A stretch of DNA of 64,000 nt, taken from NCBI RefSeq assembly GCF_000337815.1, contig NZ_AOLN01000004.1, positions 186,001 through 250,000 on the forward strand, read 5' to 3'. The stretch comes from Haloferax mucosum ATCC BAA-1512 (GTDB taxonomy: Archaea > Halobacteriota > Halobacteria > Halobacteriales > Haloferacaceae). The position numbers and the translations under genes were made by a program. Below are positions 8,085-17,768 of this stretch, piece by piece. The stretch's first letter is position 1; each line of letters opens with the position of its first letter. The notes below the pieces were generated by a model. That model worked only from the letters and a program-made list of their open reading frames with translations, was not told the origin of the DNA and made no database searches.

Positions 8085-9281
8085 ATGACGGATACCGACC
8101 CAAGCCGAGAGGGACCGACGCGAAGAGAGTACCTCAGATACGGCGGCGCGGTTGTTTCCGGTGCTTCGCTGGCCGGCTGTATGGGTGACAGCGACTCGAC
8201 AGCGGACGAACCGACCTCGACGCCGTCGGGTGAAGACACAGAATCGAGTGAATCAACCGCATCCAACGACGGGAACGCCGCTTCAGACGAGTCGTACTCG
8301 GTCACGATAGAACCGGTTGGGACCGTCGAGTTCGACTCGGTGCCGGAGACGTGGTTCCCGTACACGGCCGACTACGCCGACATGGGCGTCGCTCTCGGTG
8401 AGGGTAACGGACTCTCGGCCGTCGGTGTGAAAGATCGCTTCGGGACGTACTTCTACGATGAAATTCCCAGTGTTGCTGTCGATAAGAGCGATCTTACGGA
8501 ACTCTGGAACGACGGGACGAGCAAAGAGTTGTTCTACGAACTCGATGCCGACGTCCACCTCATCGACCCGAATTTCATGGTCAACCGCCTGCAGTGGAGT
8601 CAGGACGACGTCGATGAGATTCGTGAGAACGTCGCGCCGTTCTTCGGTAACACGATTTTCTCGCGGTCGTACGATTGGCACGACTACGCCGACTACACGC
8701 TCTACGGAGCCTTCGAAAAGGTCGCCCAACTGTTCCAGAAAGAACCGCAGTACGAGGCGTTCAAACAGTACCACGACGGCGTGCTCTCGGACGTTCAGAG
8801 ACGGCTTCCCAACGAGACACCCGATGTGGCCGTGTTGTACCCCGGTGGGGTGCCGCCGGAGTCGTTCTATCCGTACCGTATCGGCGAGGGAACACAGGCG
8901 AAACACTGGCGGGACCTACAGGTCAGCGACGCGCTGGCGAAAAACGACATCACCGACGCGCAGGCCGGCGGCGGAACGATAGATTACGAGACACTGCTGG
9001 ATATCGACCCGAACGCCCTCGCAGTCAGACTTCAGGGCGAAATTTCACAGGAGTACTTCGAGGAGAACATTGTCTCGCACCTCCGAAACCACGAGGTTGC
9101 AAGCGAACTCAGCGCGGTGAAAAACGACCGCATCATCTACGGCGGTCTCACCTATCAGGGACCGATTACCCACCTGTTCCAACTCGAACGAGCGGCGCAG
9201 GGTCTTTACCCCGACGTGTTCGGTGACGAGCAGTTGTTCGACCGCCAGCGAGTAGCTGACATCGTCGCCGGCGAGTTCTAA
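8085..9281 (+). CDS. Tat-exported iron-type ABC substrate-binding lipoprotein
   Basis: 398 aa. The N-terminus has a twin-arginine (TRREYLRYGG, residues 12-21) and a lipobox SLAGC with C32 as the lipidated residue, followed by an acidic Ser/Thr-rich linker. The rest fits a periplasmic-binding-protein fold of the Fe3+-siderophore/hydroxamate type (ending FDRQRVADIVAGEF). It is a paralogue of the protein at 45300: Tat motif, C32 and the C-terminal DEQLFDRQR are shared. The frame is open 241 codons upstream, but the ATG at 8085 directly after the operator and the Tat signal fix the start. No permease or ATPase gene is adjacent. Confidence 0.85.
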   Translation: MTDTDPSREGPTRREYLRYGGAVVSGASLAGCMGDSDSTADEPTSTPSGEDTESSESTASNDGNAASDESYSVTIEPVGTVEFDSVPETWFPYTADYADMGVALGEGNGLSAVGVKDRFGTYFYDEIPSVAVDKSDLTELWNDGTSKELFYELDADVHLIDPNFMVNRLQWSQDDVDEIRENVAPFFGNTIFSRSYDWHDYADYTLYGAFEKVAQLFQKEPQYEAFKQYHDGVLSDVQRRLPNETPDVAVLYPGGVPPESFYPYRIGEGTQAKHWRDLQVSDALAKNDITDAQAGGGTIDYETLLDIDPNALAVRLQGEISQEYFEENIVSHLRNHEVASELSAVKNDRIIYGGLTYQGPITHLFQLERAAQGLYPDVFGDEQLFDRQRVADIVAGEF

Positions 9282-9491
9282 TCGACCCGACCGACGCAAC
9301 GAACACCGACCGCGCTCATCGCCCCGCGTATTGGTGTTCTCTATTCCATCTGCTGTTACCCGCTGTTCTCGACTGCTTTCGACTGTTCTCGATAGCACTT
9401 GAAGAACGAACTGACACCGCGAAAGCTGGTTTTTCGCTCGGGTCGCTCGTCTGCAGGACAGCCATAGAAACGCGTACAGCGACTCAGCAGG

Positions 9492-12400
9492 TCACCCTCG
9501 CGTGGCCAAGACGTACGCGGCCGCGGTGAGACCGCCCCACGTGACGGCGGCGGCGACGCCGATTCCGACCAGCGAGCCAGCACCGACCAGTCCACCGACG
9601 AGCCAGACGAGGACTGCGGTCACTGCAAGCCCCTGTATCCGACGACCGCTCACTGGTGGCGATTGATTCTGCAAGGTCAGTACCATCCCGTGGCCGCCGA
9701 GGGCTAACGCCCCCAGATAGAGCACGCCACCGAGGAGCCCCCATACCGTTCCGGACCCGGCAAGGAGACCGCCACCACCATTGGTTTCGCCCACGCTGGT
9801 GAGCGCTCCAGACTCATTGCCCGGCGTCGTGTTCGATTGCGTCGGCTCTTCTGTTGTTACCGGTTCCGTCGCGTTGATTGTGGCTGTCGAGGCGTTATTG
9901 CTGTCAATCCCCAGTTGGGTTTCGACTGTCAGTCGAACGTCGAGCGACTGGTTGGGCATCGTGACGTTGAGAACCGGTGAGGACTGCACCGGTCGAGCGG
10001 TATCGTTGACGACGAAGTGATACCGACTGACAGGTGGGTGAGTTCCCGTCGAGTTCGCGCCGGAGAGACGCACGGTACTCTTTGCGGGTGCCGTCGCTGG
10101 CGCATCGACGCGCGCGACTGGCCGTTCGTATCGCGGGTCCGGCGTCGCTGTCTGGAACGGCGTGAAATCGACCCACCCGCGCTCGGTGACGACTGGGTCA
10201 CCACCACCTGCGGGGAGAATCGAAGAGTGGTACGGGCCGTTCGTGGCACCCCAGTAGTTTGATTCGGCATGGACGGTCCGAATCGGGTCTACGATGAGCC
10301 TGGCAGTGGTGTTCGAGCTAATCAAGGGCTCCATATCGACAACCAGGCCACGGTGCTGGCCGTAAATGCTGTTGTTGACGATGCGGTGGTTTTGGACGTC
10401 GGCTCTGTCTTTTTCGATGCCGACACCGGTCGGGATGGTGCCGCTCACCTGTCGAATTAACAGCGAACTCGCTTCCGCGGACCGTATCTCACTTTCGCTG
10501 TCCGTCCGTAAGACGACTACCATGTCGTCCCAGAGCCGGGCGATGGTAAGCTCGTCTGTCAGTGCGGGGTTCGAAACGAGTTCTTCGAGCGGAATCTCCG
10601 ACCGCGCCTGATTGATGATGACACCGGACGAACCCTCTGAGACGTGCACACCCGTGCCCAGATAGACGTCAGAGACCGAGGCCGGTTCGGCGAACGCGTT
10701 CGTGTTGTACACGATATCGTTCTCTCGGATGGTCGTCTCGACGGCCCCCCGGACGATGACACCGTAGGAGTTAGCGGCGATGATGTTGCGCACAACCGAG
10801 AGATTGCTTCGGTGTGTGACCGGGCTGGCGACGAGTAATCCCGACCCGGCGTTGTTCGCCAGTCGGTTCTCGCGGATATCGACCTCGTGAACGAGCAGGT
10901 CCGAGCGCACCGTGACGCCGTGGCCGCCCCCGTGTTTCACGGTGTTGTTGTGAATCGTTATTTTGCGCGCTGTCGCCCGCGTCCGAACGTCCATCCCCGT
11001 CCCGGAGTTGTTGACGACTTCGTTGTGGGACAGTGTGAGGTTCGACGTGGCCACCCCAGCGAGGATGAACCCGTCGCCGTCGTTGTCCGTGATTAGATTT
11101 CCATCAATGCGACTCCGTTGTGTCTGCCACGTGTGGATGTTGACACCGTCGCGTCCGTTGTCGCGGATCGTGTTGTCGGCGAGGTGGAGTCTGAGTCTGG
11201 TGGTTCGTGCGTCGATTCCGATTCCGTGGCCGGCATTATCGTGTAGGGAGTTCTCACGGAGTGAAATATCGCCAGTGCGGAATATCTGTGCGGCCGATTG
11301 GTGGACTCGGATACCCGTCTGCGCGCCGTGAATGCGGTTCCCGTACCCCGTCATCGACGTTTGTGAGCGGACGTCCATCTGAACGCCAGCGTCGCCAGCC
11401 GAGATGTCATTATTCGAGAATTCTATCTCGCTTCGTGCCGCGCGGACGGCAATGCCGCTTCCATCCGTGTTCGAGATTCGATTGTCGAACAGTCGGAGTT
11501 GGCGAACGGTGTCGGCGGCGACGAAGATACCATTGCCGCTCACCTTGTCGAACGAAGAGTCACGAACGGTGAGTCGATTCGCGCGCGTCTTCGCCGGTGT
11601 GTTCCGGTCAACCGGCGACGTGACGTTGCCGACGACGAACGAAGCGCGAACGCCATCGGATAGCTGTGAGATCGAATTCTTACGGAGGTCTACTCTGACC
11701 GGGTAGATGCCTCGCGTCGATGGATTGACGGCGTCTTCGTACTCGACCAGAAGGCGACCGTTGCTCGGGACTGTGACCGGCTCCGACAACGAGATTCGAA
11801 GGCGTCCATCCGTCGAGGTGACGTCGGAGACGAGCGAGCTAAACGACTGCTCGACACTCCCGTTTCGGTTGCGGTCGAGACCAATCCGTTCGAGACTCGC
11901 CGGTTCGACGTTGCCGACGGAGCCATCTGACAGGTACTGTAACTCGACCGTGTCGAATTTCACGCCCACGCCGGCATCGAGCGAGAGGGTGTGTTCCGAA
12001 CGCAGGTCACGGTCGCTCGGTGACGCCGTCAGCGACACGTCGCCGGTCGCCCCCATCGACGGAGTCGCCCGAATCGCGTGCCCGTCGATAAAACGGAACG
12101 CCGACTGTTCGACGGTGAGAGACGGCAGTGCGGCAGTGTCGCCGACCGATAGTCCGGCCGTCGCAAAGTTCCGCAGTGTCGAATCGGTGATTCGAATAGA
12201 CCCGTCCGAACTATCCACGGTGATACCGCTCATTCCACCGTCTAACGTCGTGTTGCGCACGACGAGGCGGGACGCGTCCGTCCCGTTGTATCGGATGCTT
12301 GCCCACCGGCGGTCGGCCGCGGCTCCGTCGGTCTGTGAAATCGTTACCGGACTGTCGGCCGTGCCATTCGCGTAGAGTGAGCCGTCAACTGACAGCGTGA

Positions 12401-12656
12401 TTCGTTCGGCGAGTTGAATTTCGGTACCGGGACGTATCGTCAACGTGGCATCGGGGGCGACCCGAATGTTTTGAACGATTCGATAGGGTCCACCGCCCGG
12501 CGTCCACGTCGTGTCCGTCGTAATATCGGACTCGACGAACGTGACGTTCGTATCGGTCTCGGCGGCCGCCACTGGACTGCCGAGTGAGATAGACACCGAC
12601 ACGACGATGGCGATGACCAGTATCCGCCAGACCCACTCGCGTTTCACACTAGTCAA
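9492..12656 (-). CDS. secreted right-handed parallel beta-helix surface protein
   Basis: 1054 aa. A signal peptide covers about residues 1-32 (ILVIAIVVSVSISLGSPVAAAE). Many short repeats of the NosD/pectate-lyase type follow, with patterns such as NDISAGDAGVQM, NSLHDNAGHGIGI, NTIRDNGRDGVNIH and NVVNNSGTGMDV, indicating a long right-handed beta-helix. A PKD-like segment (near ARVDAPATAPAKSTVRLSG) and a Thr-rich linker come next. The last 90 residues contain two or three hydrophobic stretches that would anchor it in the membrane. A polysaccharide-binding or adhesion role is possible; no catalytic residues are recognised. Confidence 0.8.
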   Translation of the reverse strand: MTSVKREWVWRILVIAIVVSVSISLGSPVAAAETDTNVTFVESDITTDTTWTPGGGPYRIVQNIRVAPDATLTIRPGTEIQLAERITLSVDGSLYANGTADSPVTISQTDGAAADRRWASIRYNGTDASRLVVRNTTLDGGMSGITVDSSDGSIRITDSTLRNFATAGLSVGDTAALPSLTVEQSAFRFIDGHAIRATPSMGATGDVSLTASPSDRDLRSEHTLSLDAGVGVKFDTVELQYLSDGSVGNVEPASLERIGLDRNRNGSVEQSFSSLVSDVTSTDGRLRISLSEPVTVPSNGRLLVEYEDAVNPSTRGIYPVRVDLRKNSISQLSDGVRASFVVGNVTSPVDRNTPAKTRANRLTVRDSSFDKVSGNGIFVAADTVRQLRLFDNRISNTDGSGIAVRAARSEIEFSNNDISAGDAGVQMDVRSQTSMTGYGNRIHGAQTGIRVHQSAAQIFRTGDISLRENSLHDNAGHGIGIDARTTRLRLHLADNTIRDNGRDGVNIHTWQTQRSRIDGNLITDNDGDGFILAGVATSNLTLSHNEVVNNSGTGMDVRTRATARKITIHNNTVKHGGGHGVTVRSDLLVHEVDIRENRLANNAGSGLLVASPVTHRSNLSVVRNIIAANSYGVIVRGAVETTIRENDIVYNTNAFAEPASVSDVYLGTGVHVSEGSSGVIINQARSEIPLEELVSNPALTDELTIARLWDDMVVVLRTDSESEIRSAEASSLLIRQVSGTIPTGVGIEKDRADVQNHRIVNNSIYGQHRGLVVDMEPLISSNTTARLIVDPIRTVHAESNYWGATNGPYHSSILPAGGGDPVVTERGWVDFTPFQTATPDPRYERPVARVDAPATAPAKSTVRLSGANSTGTHPPVSRYHFVVNDTARPVQSSPVLNVTMPNQSLDVRLTVETQLGIDSNNASTATINATEPVTTEEPTQSNTTPGNESGALTSVGETNGGGGLLAGSGTVWGLLGGVLYLGALALGGHGMVLTLQNQSPPVSGRRIQGLAVTAVLVWLVGGLVGAGSLVGIGVAAAVTWGGLTAAAYVLATRG

Positions 12657-13183
12657 TCAGGGCACCTCGCTGGGTATGCGTAGCTACTCGTTTAGAAACT
12701 GATGAAACGTGTGGCTGAGCGGGTCGCTCTCCCGACGTACACCTCTGGAGCGCCGCAGAACGGCCGAGACACGGGTGCCGGACGTGCCGTATCCAAAATC
12801 GATAAAAAATATCCATACCTGAAAATTGAATTAAACGGGTATATATTCACCGGTTGATACGGTCTCTACGTGCCGAACACGCCATCGACACACGAGGCCA
12901 TTCGGCCGTTACAGTGAGACCACCGGTTCCGAACACATCCCTGTTCCGCTCTGTTCTCAAACCTGAATCTGTTTACAATTTTCATTCATTTAATATTTCC
13001 AGTACGCTGAACCCTCCGTAGTTGCCGCTCGCGTCACGCGGACTACCCGGTGAGCCAATCAAATCCCGACACTCACGTACTTTTACCCGACAAAATATAC
13101 TGTATCGTCAATTTGATATATAAGTATCGAGACAATCAATGGATATTAACGTCCGGCGCACAAACCGGCCATGTTGGGAACCA
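12657..13183. other. divergent intergenic region
   Basis: 527 bases between the beta-helix gene (leftward) and the DUF21/CBS gene (rightward). AT-rich patches near 12795-12850 and 12970-13010 and a TATA-like box at 13116-13123 (GATATATAAG) are visible. I see no supported gene; one 51-codon frame at 12702 runs through promoter-like sequence. Confidence 0.5.
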
Positions 13184-14281
13184 ATGAATTCACTGGAGAT
13201 CGGCATCCGTCTCATCGCAGGGCTCTTGCTCATCCTTGCGAACGGATTTTTCGTCGCCATCGAGTTTGCGCTGACCCGCGCCCGGCAGTTCACAAAAGAA
13301 GAGTTCATCAGCGGCGACCCTCGTCTCGAACGGGCGTGGGAGATGACTCAGGACCTCGAACTATATCTGACGACGTGCCAAGTCGGTATCACGGCGTCGA
13401 GTATTGCGGTCGGTATCGTCGCCGAACCGGCGCTGGCGGCGCTGTTCAAGCCGCTCTTCGGAGGGACACCCCTGGCGTCTATCGGCGCGGGAGCGCTCAT
13501 CGCCTACCTGATTATCAACCTACTTCACCTGACCCACGGCGAGCAGACGCCGACGTATCTCGGCGTCGAGCGGTCGAGGATGGTCTGTCGGTACGGTGCT
13601 GGCCCGCTGTACTGGTTTTACCTCCTCATCTCTCCGCTGATCTCTTTCGGAGATTCGGTCGCCAAGTGGACGCTCAAACTGTTCGGCATCGAGATGAGCG
13701 GCGCGTGGCTCGAAGCCGAAGAGGACGTTATCGAGTCGCGCGCGCAACTGCGAAACCGACTGAGTTCCCTGCTCGAACTCGGTGAACTCTCGCCCGAGCG
13801 CCACGACGAGGTGTTGAACGCGCTCGACGCGGGAACTACCGAAGTACAGGAGATAATGGTCAACGAAGCGGATATCACCTTCCTCTCGACGGAAGCCTCC
13901 GTCGAAGAGAACCTTCGCCGGTGTTCCGAGACGCCGCACACGCGGTACCCGCTGGTCGGAGCCGACGCGGAGGAGTTTCTCGGCATCGTCTACGTCCCCA
14001 GTATCGTAGACCAGATGGACGGACTGAAAGCTGGTGAGAGAAGTCTCGCGGACATCGCGGCACCGCCGATGACGGTCTCGGCTAGTACGTCTGTCAGCGA
14101 CGCTATCGACCGATTCCAAGCCGAGAGCCAGGAACTCGCGCTCGTGTTGTCCGACGGCGAAATCGTCGGTCTCCTCACCGCAACCGACGCGTTCGAGGCA
14201 GTTATGGGCGAGTTGGAAGACCCATTAGAGACGGCGCAAAAGACCCGGGTTTCGGGGTCTACGGACCCAGTATCCGGGTAA
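13184..14281 (+). CDS. DUF21 (CNNM/CorC-type) membrane protein with CBS pair
   Basis: 365 aa from ATG 13184. The CNNM domain (residues 1-180) has hydrophobic segments starting LLLILANGFFVAIEFAL and includes the family motif TRARQF. A cytoplasmic linker (VIESRAQLRNRLSSLLELGE) leads to two CBS motifs (about 215-345) that usually bind adenine nucleotides. Homologues move Mg2+, Na+ or related cations. The C-terminal CorC_HlyC domain is absent. An in-frame ATG at 13139 would add 15 residues (MDINVRRTNRPCWEP) and lies near the predicted transcription start, so a leaderless longer form is possible. Confidence 0.8.
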   Translation: MNSLEIGIRLIAGLLLILANGFFVAIEFALTRARQFTKEEFISGDPRLERAWEMTQDLELYLTTCQVGITASSIAVGIVAEPALAALFKPLFGGTPLASIGAGALIAYLIINLLHLTHGEQTPTYLGVERSRMVCRYGAGPLYWFYLLISPLISFGDSVAKWTLKLFGIEMSGAWLEAEEDVIESRAQLRNRLSSLLELGELSPERHDEVLNALDAGTTEVQEIMVNEADITFLSTEASVEENLRRCSETPHTRYPLVGADAEEFLGIVYVPSIVDQMDGLKAGERSLADIAAPPMTVSASTSVSDAIDRFQAESQELALVLSDGEIVGLLTATDAFEAVMGELEDPLETAQKTRVSGSTDPVSG

Positions 14282-14489
14282 AACGTCGTCTCGTCAGCCA
14301 TTCGAACCGCCGACATCGCCATCACAGTAGTCTCGTCAGGGCCGGTTTCACACTCGGCACGAGGGTGTTCGGTTTAGGGGTGGAAGTTAAGAGACGAGAG
14401 ACGACCGAAAAACAGCGACTCACGCGACTCGATAGCTCGTCTGACCAGAAACCGGCGACGTGCCTGCTCGTTCGCCCTGAATCGGGCAG

Positions 14490-14966
14490 TTACGCGTCGT
14501 CTCCTTGGTCGAGAAAGCCGTGGTACGGACAGACGAACTCGTCGCGGATGAGCTGTTCATCGACGATGGTCAGCCCGATACCGTCCAGTTCTTTACTGAT
14601 TCGATTGAGGTCGTCGTGGTCTTTTCCGATCGCGTTCACGTACACGTTCCGCTCGCCGGTCATTATCTCTCGGACCGCCGTCACGCCGTGTATGTCGCGC
14701 GCCCGACTTGCGAGTTCGGACCGTTCCGGAACCGGTGCGGTACAGATTATCTTCGTATAAAGAGGATAACCCGCGAGGTCGTAGTCGATGTCGATGTAGT
14801 ATCCACGAACGATACCGCTCGCTTCGAGTTTATTGAGGCGTGTTCGGACGGTACTCGGTGAGAGGTCGAGTTTCTCTGCGATATCGTTGGACGAGGTTCC
14901 GCGAGCGTCTTGCTGGAGGTAGTAGAGAATGTGTTTATCGGTCGAATCTAGCTCGCCATCCTTCAT
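14490..14966 (-). CDS. Lrp/AsnC family transcriptional regulator
   Basis: 158 aa. The N-terminal winged HTH is typical of Lrp (LDSTDKHILYYLQQDARGTS, then SPSTVRTRLNKLEASGIVRGY). The C-terminal ligand/oligomerisation domain spans about residues 65-140. It is divergent from the small ORF and amino-acid permease at 15327-17695, which suggests control of amino-acid uptake. A perfect dyad lies between them at 15209-15225. Confidence 0.85.
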   Translation of the reverse strand: MKDGELDSTDKHILYYLQQDARGTSSNDIAEKLDLSPSTVRTRLNKLEASGIVRGYYIDIDYDLAGYPLYTKIICTAPVPERSELASRARDIHGVTAVREIMTGERNVYVNAIGKDHDDLNRISKELDGIGLTIVDEQLIRDEFVCPYHGFLDQGDDA

Positions 14967-15326
14967 TCGTACTCTATGCTGGCGGCCGGTACGGTAATTA
15001 GTCTTGTTCTATCCCACCTACCAGCGACGGGAGGCGACACCACGCAGACGCCGACGCCACGGAGATGTAACGACAGCGATGGCGGTTCGAACCGAGTCTC
15101 GGGTACTATCGATGAAAGGTATCGACATCGAGACCACCCATCAGCAAAAACAATGCCACCCGAACGACCAGTGCAGATTATGACGGATGAGTTCCTATAG
15201 CATTATTATTTGACGGGTCGTCAAAATAACCCATTAGTTTAAGGTATTCCGTCACTCACAACCAGTATACACACGCAGTCGAAACGGCGCTTTTCAGACA
15301 CTACTCTCTCGGACATCACACCACAC
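14967..15326. other. divergent regulatory region between Lrp and the permease
   Basis: 360 bases. It holds the palindrome at 15209-15225 followed by a TATA-like TTTAAGG at about 15238-15244 for rightward transcription. No further gene is supported in this stretch. Confidence 0.5.
15209..15225. promoter_or_regulatory. perfect inverted repeat, candidate Lrp operator
   Basis: TTTGACG-GGT-CGTCAAA: 7-bp perfect arms with a 3-nt spacer, about 15 nt upstream of the TATA-like TTTAAGG. Located between the Lrp-type regulator and the permease genes; Lrp-family dimers bind such short dyads. Binding by this particular regulator is inferred. Confidence 0.5.
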
Positions 15327-15521
15327 ATGACACTACAAACAACCACCGCAGACGACAGCACCACAGGCTGTGAACCGGACGCGTACGGCGTTCAGAGTGA
15401 CAGATACGCCGGGTCTGACGTCACCCAACGCCTTCGAATAGACAGTCACGACTCCTCTCGTGTTGCTCTCTCCCGCACGACGACCATCCCCCTCACGAAC
15501 ACATTCGTCGAAGTCCCATGA
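15327..15521 (+). CDS. possible 64-aa ORF translationally coupled to the permease
   Basis: MTLQTTTADDSTTGCEPDAY begins a hydrophilic Thr/Ser-rich peptide with no recognised family. Its TGA (15519-15521) overlaps the ATG of the permease (ATGA at 15518-15521), an arrangement typical of coupled genes. Codon bias is only moderate, so it may be a leader peptide or a small protein of unknown role. Confidence 0.4.
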   Translation: MTLQTTTADDSTTGCEPDAYGVQSDRYAGSDVTQRLRIDSHDSSRVALSRTTTIPLTNTFVEVP

Positions 15522-17695
15522 AAGAACTAGAACGCGACCTTGGATTGCCGTCCGTCCTCGCAATTAGCGTCGGGGCGATGATTGGGAGTGGGATATTCAT
15601 CCTCCCGGCACTCGCGCTCGAAATCGCAGGGCCAGCAGTAATCCTTGCGTACGCTCTCGCAGGGTTACTCGTCGTACCGGCCGCTCTCTCGAAATCCGAG
15701 ATGGCGACCGCGATGCCCGAGGCTGGCGGGACGTACATCTACATCGAACGGGGAATGGGTCCGTTGCTCGGTACGATTGCCGGCATCGGGACGTGGTTTT
15801 CCCTCTCGTTCAAAGGGGCACTCGCGCTCGTCGGCGGTGTCCCGTACTTGCTCTTGTTGTTCGACCTGCCGCTGAAACCGGTCGCACTGGGACTCGCGGC
15901 GGTGCTGATACTGATAAACGTCGTCGGAGCGAAGCAGACGGGCCGGCTACAGGTCGCAATCGTCGTCGTCATGTTGGCCGCCCTCGGCTGGTTCGCCGCC
16001 GGGAGTGCCCCCACCGTCCAGTCGGCCAACTACGCCAACTTCTTCGCTGACGGGGTGGGCGGACTCCTCGCGGCGACCGGATTGGTGTTCGTCTCCTACG
16101 CGGGTGTGACGAAGGTTGCGAGCGTCGCCGAAGAAGTCGAAAACCCGGGTCGTAACATTCCACTCGGTATCCTCGGGTCGCTCGCGTTCACGACAGTCCT
16201 GTACGTCGCTATCGTCGCAGTGTTGGTCGGCGTGACGGAACCGGGAAGCGTCGCCGGGTCGCTGACGCCGGTTGCGGTCGCCGCGGAGGCGACGCTCGGC
16301 CGAAACGGCGTCATTGCCGTCATCCTCGCGGCCATCCTCGCGCTCGTCTCGACGGCGAACGCGGGTATCCTCTCTTCGTCGCGCTACCCGTTCGCCATGA
16401 GCCGGGACAAGCTTGCTCCGCCCTCGTTCTCGACGGTGAGCGACCGGTTCGGAACGCCCGTGGCCTCAATCACGCTCACCGGTGCGGTGTTGTTACTGCT
16501 CATCGCGTTCGTCCCGATCGTCGAAATCGCAAAACTCGCCAGCGCCTTCCAGATTCTGGTGTTCGGACTCATCAACGTGGCCGTCATCGCCTTCCGCGAG
16601 GGCAACGCGGAGTACGACCCAGAGTTTACGTCGCCACTGTACCCGTGGGTGCAGGTGTTCGGTGCCGTCACCGGACTGCTCTTGCTGACGCAGATGGGGA
16701 CGGTTGCCCTCGTCGGAGCCGTCGTCATCACCATCGGAAGCATCGGTTGGTACGTGTTCTACGTCCGGTCACGGGTAAGCCGAGAAGGCGTGGCGGCGGA
16801 TGCACTTCGCCGACGGGTCGGAAGAGACGTGCTTACAGAAACGCAATCGGCCGTGGAAGATGCACCCCGTGAGGTGCTCGTCGCGCTCACCAAGAATCTC
16901 GACGAAAGCCGTGAAGCGTCGCTCATCGCCATCGCCGCCGACCTCGTTCGCCCGGACGACGGCCGCGTCGTCGTCGTCAGGTTCGAAGAGATTCCCGACC
17001 AGGCACCGCTCACCGAAGAGGTGACAGCCCAGTCGGCGTCAGATATCTCGTACGAGACGCGGGTCGAAGCGCTCTCGTCGGAGTTAGATGTCGATATCGA
17101 AGCCGACGAAATCGTGAGTCACGACACGAAACACGCAGTCGTCAATTTCGCGGCAAATAGAGGAGTGGATACGATAGTGGCCGAACACGAGCCGCTTCGA
17201 CTTCGGTCCCGCCTGTTCGGCGACCCAATCGACTGGATCGTTCGTCACGCCTCGTGTGACGTGCTCCTCGTTGACAACCTCGGTTACGACGAGCCAACGC
17301 GCGTCGTGCTCTCCGGCGACGGTGAACTGTACCCGCCGCTGGCGGTGAACGTCGCCGAAGCAATCGCTGGTGCGAACCGCGGTACAGTCTCACTTTGGCA
17401 CTGGACCGGTCGCCGCGGCACCGACCAATACGAGCGCACGCTCGACGACTATGAGGCGAAACTCGCGGAGATGCTCTCTGTTCCGGTCGGTTCGGAGACC
17501 ATCAGAGCCGACGGTGGACCCCCCGCGGACCCCGATGTGGTCGTGCGCCGGGGCACCGACGGGACGCTACAGAGCCTCCTATTCGACGACAGACCGGCCC
17601 TTCCAAGCCCCGGGTGTACGACGATCACCGTCTACCCCCACAAATCGCGGCAACCGGGATTCGCCCGTCGACTGGTGGAGTATATCACGTTCTAA
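15518..17695 (+). CDS. APC family amino-acid permease with C-terminal UspA-like region
   Basis: 725 aa. Residues 1-420 form about 12 membrane segments with the APC signature near the N-terminus (AISVGAMIGSGIFILPALAL). Residues 440-725 are cytoplasmic and contain two universal-stress-like segments (EVLVALTKNLDESREASLIA; TRVVLSGDGELYPPLAVNVA). The family exchanges or imports amino acids or polyamines, and the UspA part probably senses nucleotide or stress state. The Lrp-type gene upstream is the likely regulator. Confidence 0.85.
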   Translation: MKELERDLGLPSVLAISVGAMIGSGIFILPALALEIAGPAVILAYALAGLLVVPAALSKSEMATAMPEAGGTYIYIERGMGPLLGTIAGIGTWFSLSFKGALALVGGVPYLLLLFDLPLKPVALGLAAVLILINVVGAKQTGRLQVAIVVVMLAALGWFAAGSAPTVQSANYANFFADGVGGLLAATGLVFVSYAGVTKVASVAEEVENPGRNIPLGILGSLAFTTVLYVAIVAVLVGVTEPGSVAGSLTPVAVAAEATLGRNGVIAVILAAILALVSTANAGILSSSRYPFAMSRDKLAPPSFSTVSDRFGTPVASITLTGAVLLLLIAFVPIVEIAKLASAFQILVFGLINVAVIAFREGNAEYDPEFTSPLYPWVQVFGAVTGLLLLTQMGTVALVGAVVITIGSIGWYVFYVRSRVSREGVAADALRRRVGRDVLTETQSAVEDAPREVLVALTKNLDESREASLIAIAADLVRPDDGRVVVVRFEEIPDQAPLTEEVTAQSASDISYETRVEALSSELDVDIEADEIVSHDTKHAVVNFAANRGVDTIVAEHEPLRLRSRLFGDPIDWIVRHASCDVLLVDNLGYDEPTRVVLSGDGELYPPLAVNVAEAIAGANRGTVSLWHWTGRRGTDQYERTLDDYEAKLAEMLSVPVGSETIRADGGPPADPDVVVRRGTDGTLQSLLFDDRPALPSPGCTTITVYPHKSRQPGFARRLVEYITF

Positions 17696-17768
17696 CTCGT
17701 CTCCTCGAACCACGACGTGCGCTTTTCGGCGTGTCGAACGAGACGCGACACCGAGCCGAGAGTCGGTG

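Noticed and set aside
12702-12857. 51-codon plus-strand frame upstream of the beta-helix gene
   Set aside because: It lies in promoter-like AT-rich sequence and has no family or codon support.
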